A stretch of DNA of 64,000 nucleotides from Maribellus maritimus (GTDB lineage Bacteria > Bacteroidota > Bacteroidia > Bacteroidales > Prolixibacteraceae), in the NCBI RefSeq assembly GCF_022267315.1, contig NZ_JAIKLE010000012.1:62001-126000 (forward strand). The letters are read 5' to 3'. A program made the translations under genes and the position numbers. The notes below the pieces were generated by a model. It was not told where the DNA came from. It worked only from the letters and a program-made list of their open reading frames with translations, and ran no database searches. Below, piece after piece: positions 17,791 through 25,825 of this stretch. Within the stretch, counting starts at the first letter, position 1; each line of letters starts with the position of its first letter.

Positions 17791-18669
17791 ATGAACATTC
17801 AAAAAAGTATATTACCTCCCCCAATATACGTCGTTTCAGGAGGGCGCGGACTTGCCGGAAACAATATGGTGCAATCATTACTTATCCAATATCCGGAGAA
17901 TGACATCCCGGTGGTTATTGTTCCACATGTTTCTGACGAAGACCAGATTTTTGATGTGGTAATGCAGGCCAAAACCGACGGAGGTTTGATCACGCATACC
18001 ATGGTAAACCCTGAACTCCGGTCTAAAATAAATGAACTTTGTAAAGAATTTAAAGTCAGAGTCGTCGATTTTATGGGAGATTTAGCCAACTATCTCGATT
18101 CGTCTCTGGAAGTGGAACCACTAAAACATCCCGGCCTGTACCGCGAAATCAACCAGCAGTATTTTGACAGAATCGATTCGATTGAATATACACTTTCACA
18201 CGACGACGGTATGAGTCCCGAGCGCCTTAAGTCAGCAGAAATTATTCTGACCGGTGTTTCACGTGCGGGAAAAACACCGCTAAGTATTTACCTGGCTATG
18301 TATGGCTGGAAGGTTGCAAATGTTCCGCTTGTTAATGGCATTCAACCACCTCACGAATTATTTAAAGTGGATCCGCAACGCGTTTTTGGATTACACATCG
18401 GGGTTCATCAGCTCATCGCCCACCGAAAAAAGCGTCTCCTTAGCTGGAATAATCACCAGGATGAAAAGTACATCGATGAAAAATCAGTAAGAGAGGAAAT
18501 ACGAAATGCCATGTTTGTTTTTGACAAAGGTAATTTTACGGTTTTAAATGTAACAAACAAACCCATCGAAAATACGGCAAATGAAATTTTGAATATCATG
18601 TCGAAAAGGTTTTCCTACCGGGGCAGAAAGTTGGAATCGCCCTACCATGATCAGGACAAAACGCACTAA
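17791..18669 (+). CDS. Pyruvate, water dikinase / PPDK regulatory protein (DUF299)
   Basis: A 292-aa bifunctional kinase/pyrophosphorylase of the PpsR family, which switches PEP synthase or pyruvate phosphate dikinase by phosphorylating and dephosphorylating a Thr. The P-loop-like GVSRAGKTPLS is at 155-165, with VPLVNGIQPP and FGLHIGVHQLIAHRKKR after it. Kinase-pyrophosphorylase length is usual (about 270-290 aa). The ATG at 17791 is preferred to a TTG at 17767 that lies in the terminator T tract. The target dikinase is not in the window. Confidence 0.9.
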   Translation: MNIQKSILPPPIYVVSGGRGLAGNNMVQSLLIQYPENDIPVVIVPHVSDEDQIFDVVMQAKTDGGLITHTMVNPELRSKINELCKEFKVRVVDFMGDLANYLDSSLEVEPLKHPGLYREINQQYFDRIDSIEYTLSHDDGMSPERLKSAEIILTGVSRAGKTPLSIYLAMYGWKVANVPLVNGIQPPHELFKVDPQRVFGLHIGVHQLIAHRKKRLLSWNNHQDEKYIDEKSVREEIRNAMFVFDKGNFTVLNVTNKPIENTANEILNIMSKRFSYRGRKLESPYHDQDKTH

Positions 18670-18758
18670 ATTTTCACAAAAATATTTACCCTCCGCAAGT
18701 TTTGTTTTGTTGTTGTGTCTTACCTCAAAATAAAGAACAATTGTAAAAAAAGACACAA

Positions 18759-19577
18759 ATGAAAAACAAATTTAGCTGGCGGGCATTTATTAGTTTCGGA
18801 CTAAGTTATTCGTTTATTGTAATCATCGTTTCCGGAATTATTTTATACGTGGCTCCTCCCGGGAGGTATGCCCACTGGGTAAACTGGGAAATAGCAGGAC
18901 TAACAAAAGAAGGCTGGCAGGCTTTACACACTGTTTTCTCTTTCAGTTTTGTTATTTTATCCGTCTTTCATCTTTTTACCATCAACTGGAAAGCATTTCT
19001 TTCCTACATAAAATCAAAAGCAACAAGCGGGCTGAATAAAAAACGGGAGTTTATTTTCTCCTCAGCTCTGTTTGTCATTTTCCTCTTTGGAATTCTTTTT
19101 TCGCTTCCCCCGTTCCAGTCTGTAATGGATGCAAGCGAATATTTTACAGACTCGTGGGAGAAAGCAGAAGAAGAACCACCCATTCCACATGCAGAATTAC
19201 TTACTTTAGCCGAACTTGACGGACAACTAACGAATATTACGCTGGAAGAAATAACCAACAATTTATCGCGACATCAGATTAGCTTTAGCAATACGAACCA
19301 GCAAACATTAAGTGAAATTGCAAAAATTAACGGCACTACTCCACTGGAAATTTACAGACAAATTACCCGAAAACCGGAATCGCAAAGACAAGGATCGGGC
19401 ATTGGAAGAAAAACCATCGAGGATTTTGCACTGGAGTTAAACAAAGACGCTGACGATGTTTTAAAGCTGCTGAAAGAAAACCGGATAAAAGCAGAAAAAG
19501 GTCAAACATTGCGCGATATTGGCGATAACAACAATATTCCACCTCGGGATATTTATGACCTGATTTCAAAAGAATAA
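18759..19577 (+). CDS. DUF4405 membrane protein with C-terminal helical repeats
   Basis: A 272-aa protein. Residues 10-30, 55-75 and 98-118 are transmembrane segments of the DUF4405 cytochrome b-like domain. His57 and His71 lie 14 residues apart in one helix region, a spacing compatible with b-heme ligation. The soluble C-terminal half (140-272) contains a repeated 22-residue unit starting at about 181, 217 and 248 (QTLSEIAKINGTTP, KTIEDFALELNKDA, QTLRDIGDNNNIPP). It stands directly upstream of the ECF sigma gene, 57 bp apart, and may belong to the same stress locus. Confidence 0.75.
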   Translation: MKNKFSWRAFISFGLSYSFIVIIVSGIILYVAPPGRYAHWVNWEIAGLTKEGWQALHTVFSFSFVILSVFHLFTINWKAFLSYIKSKATSGLNKKREFIFSSALFVIFLFGILFSLPPFQSVMDASEYFTDSWEKAEEEPPIPHAELLTLAELDGQLTNITLEEITNNLSRHQISFSNTNQQTLSEIAKINGTTPLEIYRQITRKPESQRQGSGIGRKTIEDFALELNKDADDVLKLLKENRIKAEKGQTLRDIGDNNNIPPRDIYDLISKE

Positions 19578-19634
19578 AATCCCGAAGTTTTTTATTCAGC
19601 AAAATTAAGCTAATTTAAAAGATGTTTTTTCTGA

Positions 19635-20216
19635 ATGACAGAAGCCGAAATCATAGAAAAACTTCAAAACGGTAGCGAACAAGCGTTTAAAGAGCTGGTT
19701 GACAAATACCAAAAATTGGTTGTAAATACCTGTTTTGGAATGCTGCATGATAAAGACGATGCCGAAGATGTGGCGCAGGATGTTTTTATCGAAGTTTTTC
19801 GTTCTGTTCAGAGTTTTAGGGCCGATTCAAAAATTTCGACCTGGTTGTACCGAATTGCTGTAAACCGCTCGCTGAATTTTATCCGCGACAATAAAAAACG
19901 CAAGTGGTTTCAATCGCTTGACGATACAGTGAAATCAAAAAATGCCATTTTTGAAAAATTTACTTCGGGAGACAGTGATGATGCTGATTTTAATCTTGAA
20001 AATAATCAGAGGGCAAATGTGTTGCATGAAGCTATTAACTCGTTACCGGAAAATCAGAAGGTAGCTTTTTCACTCAATAAATATGAAGACCTGTCGTATA
20101 AGGAAATTTCAGAAGTGATGGACCTTTCAGTTTCATCCATCGAATCGTTAATTCACAGGGCTAAAAAAAACCTACAAAAAAAATTATATACCTGCTACAA
20201 AAAAAAGTGTATTTAG
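19635..20216 (+). CDS. ECF RNA polymerase sigma factor
   Basis: A 193-aa sigma-70 family factor. Region 2 is clear (DKDDAEDVAQDVFIEVF, STWLYRIAVNRSLNFIRD), and region 4 carries the helix-turn-helix (LSYKEISEVMDLSVSSIESL). There is no region 1 or 3. It is followed 47 bp later by a zinc-finger anti-sigma factor, then a metal-sensor-like protein, so the set looks like a self-contained envelope-stress regulon. The C-terminus is Lys-rich. Confidence 0.93.
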   Translation: MTEAEIIEKLQNGSEQAFKELVDKYQKLVVNTCFGMLHDKDDAEDVAQDVFIEVFRSVQSFRADSKISTWLYRIAVNRSLNFIRDNKKRKWFQSLDDTVKSKNAIFEKFTSGDSDDADFNLENNQRANVLHEAINSLPENQKVAFSLNKYEDLSYKEISEVMDLSVSSIESLIHRAKKNLQKKLYTCYKKKCI

Positions 20217-20263
20217 GTGCAAGTTATAACTCAGAATTGTGTCATATAAACAACAAGCAAAAA

Positions 20264-20701
20264 ATGAAATGCAAGACAATACATAAAAATTTAATTTTCT
20301 TTCTCGAAGGAGACTTACCGGAAAAAGAAGAAAAGCAAATTGAAGCACATATTTCAAGCTGTAACGAGTGTTCAGCGTTTGCACAAGACTTGAAAAAAAC
20401 GCTTGGGATTATAGAAAAAGAAAAAACGACAGAAACAAATCCGTTCTTTTACACCCGGTTAAAAGCTCGTTTGGAATCTCAGGCTGAACCTGCAAAAGTT
20501 CCGTTCTGGAAACCGGTTTTGGTTAACATTATTCAACCGGTATTTTTCTCGATATTACTGATCGCCGGGATCTATACTGGTTTTAAAATTGCTACTCCTG
20601 TGCAGGTAAATACTGCTTCTGTACATTATACATCCGAAGAAATTTTTCCATATTTGAATGAAATGCAGTCGGAACCGATTGAAGGATTTTTAATGGAGTA
20701 A
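20264..20701 (+). CDS. Zinc-binding anti-sigma factor (ZAS, zf-HC2)
   Basis: A 145-aa membrane protein. The HxxxCxxC motif of ZAS domains is at His29, Cys33 and Cys36 (EAHISSCNECS), followed by one transmembrane helix at about 79-104 and a short periplasmic tail. It should hold the upstream ECF factor inactive at the membrane. I chose the ATG at 20264; a longer frame begins at a GTG overlapping the sigma gene but adds residues with no homology. It ends 3 bp before the next gene. Confidence 0.85.
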   Translation: MKCKTIHKNLIFFLEGDLPEKEEKQIEAHISSCNECSAFAQDLKKTLGIIEKEKTTETNPFFYTRLKARLESQAEPAKVPFWKPVLVNIIQPVFFSILLIAGIYTGFKIATPVQVNTASVHYTSEEIFPYLNEMQSEPIEGFLME

Positions 20702-20704
20702 GCA

Positions 20705-21232
20705 ATGGTAAAATCAAATAAATACAGGATTCTGATTTGGGCAATTGCCATTCTGCTGGCAACCAATATCTCCATGGGCTTTTCATTTTTTTATCACAAA
20801 ATGCAGGATAAAAAAACGATGGAACAAACCGAAGAGGTAGCTATTGAAGTTCCGGCAGAGCGACGCACGCGTTTTTTTAGAGAACAATTAGACCTGCGTT
20901 TTGATCAGATGGATACTTTTCGTGAGTTGAACAGAAGTTTTAATCAGAAAGCCTGGAAAATTAACCACGACCTGGAAGCGCTGAGACATGAAATGGTTGA
21001 AGAAATGGGGAAAGAAAGTCCGGTTCAGACAAAACTCGATTCCATTTCAGTACAAATAGGAGAATTGCATACCGAACTAAAAAAAGAAACTATTGCCTAT
21101 TATCTGGCGATGAAAAACGAATGCGATGAGCAACAGCGCGAAAAACTGAATGAAATTTTTATGTCGGTACTGCAAAAAAACGAAGATGTTAAATTACCAA
21201 AATACGGTAGAAACAGATTAAATAGAAGGTAA
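20705..21232 (+). CDS. Periplasmic heavy-metal sensor-like protein (CnrX/ZraP type)
   Basis: A 175-aa protein with an N-terminal membrane anchor (about 8-28) and an all-helical periplasmic part: FFREQLDLRFDQMDTFRELNRSF, a long charged helix, and AYYLAMKNECDEQQREKLNEIF. This antiparallel helix hook is typical of CnrX, ZraP and CpxP relatives, which sense metals or misfolded proteins. Sitting 3 bp after the anti-sigma factor, it is a likely co-sensor of the sigma system. The metal, if any, cannot be told. Confidence 0.75.
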   Translation: MVKSNKYRILIWAIAILLATNISMGFSFFYHKMQDKKTMEQTEEVAIEVPAERRTRFFREQLDLRFDQMDTFRELNRSFNQKAWKINHDLEALRHEMVEEMGKESPVQTKLDSISVQIGELHTELKKETIAYYLAMKNECDEQQREKLNEIFMSVLQKNEDVKLPKYGRNRLNRR

Positions 21233-21263
21233 AAACAAAAATTCAATTTAAAATTTTAAAATC

Positions 21264-21782
21264 ATGAAAATTAGCAAGTTAAAAAAATTTGCCGGGGTAT
21301 TTTTTGCCCTCGCATTAGGAACAAGCACTCTTTTCGCTCAAGGGTGGAGAAACGGAAACAGAGCATTTGCTCAGAACAATGAAAGAGTTACCTGTGTAAA
21401 CTATCTTCCCGATTTAACAGATGATCAGGTTGAATCCATCACAGCACTGGAGAACAAACACCAGGAACAAATGGATGTATTACGAGACAAAAGACGTGCA
21501 ACAGCAAACTGGGATGAGAAAGATATCATCAGGGAAGAAATGTTGGAGAATGTAGTTGCACATCGAATGGAAGTAAAAAAATTACTCACTGAAGATCAAC
21601 AAAAAGAGTACGAACTTCTTCAGTTACGTGGAAATAATTATAGAAATCAACGAATGGCTTATCAGCGCGGAAATGGGGCCGGATACGGAAACCAGCAGGG
21701 TTTCGCGAGAGGAAACAGAGGAGGATCCAGAGGGGCCGGATATGGCAGAGGATATTACAGAAATTGTCCACGGTTCAATTAA
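21264..21782 (+). CDS. Spy/CpxP-like exported protein with Gly/Arg-rich tail
   Basis: A 172-aa exported protein (signal peptide ending LFAQ). Two LTxxQ motifs at 51-55 (LTDDQ) and 108-112 (LTEDQ) frame a helical hook, as in Spy and CpxP chaperones. Residues about 122-170 are a low-complexity tail rich in Gly, Arg, Asn and Tyr, ending NCPRFN. Spy-like proteins protect periplasmic proteins and are typical outputs of envelope-stress sigma factors, so it is probably both in the operon and a target of the sigma factor upstream. Confidence 0.75.
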   Translation: MKISKLKKFAGVFFALALGTSTLFAQGWRNGNRAFAQNNERVTCVNYLPDLTDDQVESITALENKHQEQMDVLRDKRRATANWDEKDIIREEMLENVVAHRMEVKKLLTEDQQKEYELLQLRGNNYRNQRMAYQRGNGAGYGNQQGFARGNRGGSRGAGYGRGYYRNCPRFN

Positions 21783-21846
21783 ACAAACAACAGATTAATG
21801 TTATCCCCCAAGGTAACTTAACAATATTCAAACAAAAATTAATGTT

Positions 21847-22596
21847 ATGAAAATCAGAAAACTATTATTCAACGCCTTTTTGGCCATCGGTTCAGTTCTA
21901 ATGGTATCGTGTTCCGAAACAATCAGTCAGGTAGAAGAAACGCTGGCGACAGCCGATGAAGAAAAAAGTAGTGAAATAGCACTTGCTCCAGGCGATAGTT
22001 GTACTTTTTCAGGGAGTCTGACAGATGCAGAAGTTGCAGGACTGATGGAGATGCGCGAAGAAGAAAAACTGGCACACGATGTTTATTCTTCGTTTTTTGA
22101 AACCTACAACTATGTAATTTTCGACAACATTTCAAAGAGTGAAAGTGCACACACCAGTGCCGTTTTATACCTGATGTCAGGTTACGGACTCGAAGATCCG
22201 GCAACGGATGAAGCAGGTGTTTTTTCAAATCCGATGTTTAGTGAATTGTTCGCATCATTAACTGAAGATGGATCTGCAGGTCTTGTTGAAGCTTTAAAAG
22301 TGGGTGCATTTATTGAAGAGTTTGATATCAACGATTTACAAAACCACTTGGAGGAAACTCAAAATGAAGATGTAATTCGGGTTTACTCAAACTTACTACG
22401 TGGCTCTAAAAACCATTTGAAAGCCTTTACTTTTGCCTTGTCGCGCCAGGGCGAAACCTACACTCCTACTGTAATTACTGAAGAAGAGTACCACAAAATT
22501 CTTGACGATTCAAATACTTCAGAATGGACTCCGGGATATTACTATTACAATTCCAATGATTCTACTACTTGCGATGGAACCGGACCCAATTTTTAG
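21847..22596 (+). CDS. DUF2202 ferritin-like lipoprotein
   Basis: A 249-aa protein with a lipobox (LMVSC, Cys22) and a DUF2202 domain. MREEEKLAHDVY (Glu71-73, His77) and SESAHTSAV (Glu99, His102) look like the metal-ligand pairs of a ferritin-like four-helix bundle, with DINDLQ and GSKNHLKAF providing the second pair of helices. DUF2202 proteins are envelope proteins without a proven activity; a di-metal site is inferred. It ends the sigma-factor locus and is followed by a strong terminator. Confidence 0.82.
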   Translation: MKIRKLLFNAFLAIGSVLMVSCSETISQVEETLATADEEKSSEIALAPGDSCTFSGSLTDAEVAGLMEMREEEKLAHDVYSSFFETYNYVIFDNISKSESAHTSAVLYLMSGYGLEDPATDEAGVFSNPMFSELFASLTEDGSAGLVEALKVGAFIEEFDINDLQNHLEETQNEDVIRVYSNLLRGSKNHLKAFTFALSRQGETYTPTVITEEEYHKILDDSNTSEWTPGYYYYNSNDSTTCDGTGPNF

Positions 22597-22623
22597 TTCA
22601 TATAAAAAACAGAAAACCAGAAG

Positions 22624-22652
22624 ATCCCGGATTTACATCCGGGATTTTTTTA
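22624..22652 (+). terminator. Intrinsic terminator of the sigma-factor locus
   Basis: A perfect 8-bp stem, ATCCCGGA (22624-22631) and TCCGGGAT (22638-22645), is followed by a T-rich tail. Confidence 0.88.
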
Positions 22653-22861
22653 TCCTATTTTTTATAACTTGTGAAAGATTTCCACAATTAATCTCACAAA
22701 ATCTGTCCGTATAATACACACAACACTTTCAGTCAAAGAATGAAATAATCATTTTAGTATCAGGCATGTAACCCAAAAAAACCATTATTCAACTCTCTCT
22801 GGCATAATCTTTTATTAATTCTGTTTACTGAAAATTTTTTATAAACTGAAAATTAAAGAGT

Positions 22862-23800
22862 ATGGGAAATATTTTTACTCCCGAGTTCTGGGAAACATTT
22901 GCAAAAAGCTTAACCAGTTGGATTGTGTCGGAATTACCTTCACTTGTAATTCTGGTCATACTACTAATTATTTCGCTGCGCGTCGGATTTTTTATGGTTC
23001 GAAAACTAAAATCTGTGCTCGCAAAAAAAACTGTCAACCGAAAAGAAGAGCCCAATCTGGAAGTAGAAAAACGTTTAAATACACTTATGGGAATTGTAAA
23101 AAAAGGAATTTCCATCGTCATTTGGGCTGTTTTTATTATGATTTTCCTCAAAAAAATAAATATTGACATTGCTCCCATATTGGCTGGTGCCGGAATTATT
23201 GGTTTGGCTGTTGGGTTTGGAGCACAGGAATTGGTTCGCGATTTTATCACCGGCTTCTTTATTTTGCTTGAAAACCAAATCAGAACCGGCGACGTGGCAA
23301 TAATAAACGGGACTGGTGGATTGGTTGAAAAAATTGAACTCAGAACAATTACTTTACGCGACCTCTCGGGTGTGGTTCATATTTTTCAAAACGGAAAAAT
23401 CAATACGGTTTCCAACATGACTAAAGATTGGTCGGCTATGGTTTTTGATATCGGCGTGGCTTATAAAGAAGATTTAAATAAAGTGATGAAACTGATGAAA
23501 CAGGTCGCCGACGGAATGATGGAAGAAGACGCATACAAAAACAATATTCTTGAACCAATGGAGATTTTTGGATTGGACAGTTTTGGAGACAGCGCCCTTG
23601 TTGTAAAAGGTCGAATTAAAACAAAACCCATTCAACAATGGACAATTGGTCGTGAATACCGGAAACGCTTAAAAGAAACATTTGATGAACACCGGATTGA
23701 AATACCATTCCCACATCAAACGATTTACTGGGGCGAAGAAATTGAACCGTTAAAACTCACTATGGAAAAAGCAGAAGATAAGGCAAAAGAAAAAAAATAA
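22862..23800 (+). CDS. Mechanosensitive ion channel, MscS family
   Basis: A 312-aa channel. Residues about 25-45 and 85-105 are transmembrane helices, and the pore helix TM3 is ILAGAGIIGLAVGFGAQELVRDFITGFFI, with the Gly/Ala packing typical of MscS. The beta domain with GDVAIINGTGGLVEKIELRTITLRD follows, then the alpha/beta C-terminal domain and a Lys/Glu-rich end. It opens on membrane tension to release osmolytes. A region of 265 bp separates it from the previous gene, so it has its own promoter. Confidence 0.92.
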   Translation: MGNIFTPEFWETFAKSLTSWIVSELPSLVILVILLIISLRVGFFMVRKLKSVLAKKTVNRKEEPNLEVEKRLNTLMGIVKKGISIVIWAVFIMIFLKKINIDIAPILAGAGIIGLAVGFGAQELVRDFITGFFILLENQIRTGDVAIINGTGGLVEKIELRTITLRDLSGVVHIFQNGKINTVSNMTKDWSAMVFDIGVAYKEDLNKVMKLMKQVADGMMEEDAYKNNILEPMEIFGLDSFGDSALVVKGRIKTKPIQQWTIGREYRKRLKETFDEHRIEIPFPHQTIYWGEEIEPLKLTMEKAEDKAKEKK

Positions 23801-23891
23801 TAACGCAATAATATATAATATTGGAAGAACCGTAGATTTTAAAAAATTGCCGTTTTTTCCTATGGTTGCCGCTTATGATTGTGTTATTTAT

Positions 23892-24515
23892 TTACTTTAT
23901 CAATGTCAAACCTTCGGTAGCCGACTCATCGTTTGGATTATACAAATGAACTTTATGAAACAAGACTTTTGCCTGGTTGTAATTCCCTAAAAAATAGGAA
24001 GTCCAGCCGAGCATTAACAGCCCGTCGTAGCCAAACGGATATAAATCGACTACCTTTTTAAAGAGCGGATAAGCCCTGGAATAATCTTTACGACCATAGT
24101 AAACCAAACCTAAACGGTACATGGCAACGGTATTGTTTGGATTAATTTCCAGGATTTTATCGTAAAGTTCTATTACTTCGTCCCAACACCCAAGCGCAGC
24201 TTTTGGTAAAATCAATCCAAAGCGGGCTTCCTCGGAATATGGTTTTAATTCCCGCGCTTTGTTATAAAAAATGGTAGATTCGTCAAATAAACCGGCATTA
24301 TAATTTAACCAACCCAGCCGCAGGTTAATTTCGTACGATGACTCATCGTATACTTTTTTTAACGGATCCATTGCAGCTTTAAAATCTCCGTTTTTCTCCG
24401 ATGTGTAACTTTTTGCAAACGCGTCTTCCAAAAGTTCCTGGTTATTCTGTGCCCACGCTGAAAAAGAAAGTAGCACGAGTAGAACCAAAATGCTGTTTTT
24501 TCTCAAAAATTCCAT
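23892..24515 (-). CDS. TPR protein, exported
   Basis: A 207-aa protein with a signal peptide (ending SAWAQ) and about five tetratricopeptide repeats: YEINLRLGWLNYNAGLFDES, PYSEEARFGLILPKAALG, NPNNTVAMYRLGLVYYGRKDYSRAYPLF, YDGLLMLGWTSYFLGNYNQA. It overlaps the TPR-barrel gene by 13 bp and is the last gene of the six-gene operon. It is likely a periplasmic scaffold for the barrel protein encoded before it; this is inference from linkage. Confidence 0.8.
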   Translation of the reverse strand: MEFLRKNSILVLLVLLSFSAWAQNNQELLEDAFAKSYTSEKNGDFKAAMDPLKKVYDESSYEINLRLGWLNYNAGLFDESTIFYNKARELKPYSEEARFGLILPKAALGCWDEVIELYDKILEINPNNTVAMYRLGLVYYGRKDYSRAYPLFKKVVDLYPFGYDGLLMLGWTSYFLGNYNQAKVLFHKVHLYNPNDESATEGLTLIK

Positions 24516-25825
24516 GATATTCCTGCGGTTAAAGTGTGTTTTACGTAATTATATTCCAACGAGTTGCTTTTAACACCGCTGGTATAAACCTGATAATTTT
24601 CTTTAATATTTTGATTAATATATCTAAAAACAAGCTGGTATTTTTTCCCTACCGGAAAATACAAACTGCCCATAATCTTCTGGTCCGAGCTCCCGGGAAA
24701 ATTAGAAACTACATAACCGGCCGATTCAACAAAATTGCGCATATCACCGTTTAAATATTTCCCTGATAAATGAACCGGTCCCAACTGAACACCACCAGAG
24801 ATTTCAAAAGTGTTATATCCAAGACTTTCCGCCTTATCATTCCGAAAATACACCCGCGGAGTGATGTAAAAATTTGGTTTCGAAAAAGGATAATAGGTTA
24901 TCCATGCCGACATTTGGGTAAAACTTACATCAGAAATATTGGCCAAGTTTATTTCTGCTCCCGGTGAAAAATTTCCAAAATGCGACCATGTAGATGTTGA
25001 AAATATAAAATCGGAATATTTTAAGTTATACAGATAAAAGGTATTCGGATCATAATTCCCTAAAATCAATTCACTATTTCCCCAAACAATACTGGCTGAC
25101 GGAGAAACATACCATTTATTCCCCAACACAAAAAGAGGATTTATAAAATATTGAAATTGATTGACTTTTATTGGAAATTCATTTTTCGCCCCCCAGTAAA
25201 CCTGCTCCTCTTTGTTCATTCCTAAATACGTAAAATTATGACTCAGACTAACACCCGGGGCCAGCTGATGACTCAAATCAAACGACTCAAAATGATAATT
25301 TTCCAGAAAATATGCTTCTCCGTAATCATCATCAGCAATTAACTGCTCTTGATAGGAAACTTCACGTATTTTGTCGAAATCAGGATTAAAACTGTAGCCC
25401 CCTTCAAAGGCAATCCTTGAAATTTTTGCAGGAGCATAATTTATTTTCTGCTGAAGTGCCGGCGTAAAGTCTTTGGCATATTTTAGTGCCTCCGCCGTTC
25501 TTCCACCAAAAACCAAACTGTAGTATAAATACTCCTGCAGCCAATCAAACGACTGGTCATTTTCGTACGCTTTTAAAAACCATTTTGTTGATTTCCGATA
25601 CAGTTTTAAATTGTAGTAGGCAATTCCCGTACGTGCCTGTAAATAGAAAAAATCAATTCCATGATTCCGCGCTTCTTTTGAATATTTAATGATTTCAGCC
25701 CAGTTTTTTTGCTGATATAATTCATACGATTTTTTATCAACTTCAACATAGTTCCAGGTTTCCTGTGCAGAAACAGCCAGAAATAGCAGCCCAAAAACTA
25801 TTATTAATCCAACTCGTTTTGACAT
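24503..25825 (-). CDS. TPR plus outer-membrane beta-barrel protein
   Basis: A 440-aa exported protein (signal peptide ending LAVSAQ). Residues about 30-125 form helical TPR-like repeats. From about 145 the sequence turns into alternating strands typical of a YaiO-like outer-membrane barrel (EGGYSFNPDFDK, VSLSHNFTYLGM, NFYITPRVYF, TLTAGISWNF), ending in Phe. It overlaps the transporter/peptidase gene by 22 bp. In this operon it could form the outer-membrane exit or anchor of the pathway. Confidence 0.75.
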   Translation of the reverse strand: MSKRVGLIIVFGLLFLAVSAQETWNYVEVDKKSYELYQQKNWAEIIKYSKEARNHGIDFFYLQARTGIAYYNLKLYRKSTKWFLKAYENDQSFDWLQEYLYYSLVFGGRTAEALKYAKDFTPALQQKINYAPAKISRIAFEGGYSFNPDFDKIREVSYQEQLIADDDYGEAYFLENYHFESFDLSHQLAPGVSLSHNFTYLGMNKEEQVYWGAKNEFPIKVNQFQYFINPLFVLGNKWYVSPSASIVWGNSELILGNYDPNTFYLYNLKYSDFIFSTSTWSHFGNFSPGAEINLANISDVSFTQMSAWITYYPFSKPNFYITPRVYFRNDKAESLGYNTFEISGGVQLGPVHLSGKYLNGDMRNFVESAGYVVSNFPGSSDQKIMGSLYFPVGKKYQLVFRYINQNIKENYQVYTSGVKSNSLEYNYVKHTLTAGISWNF

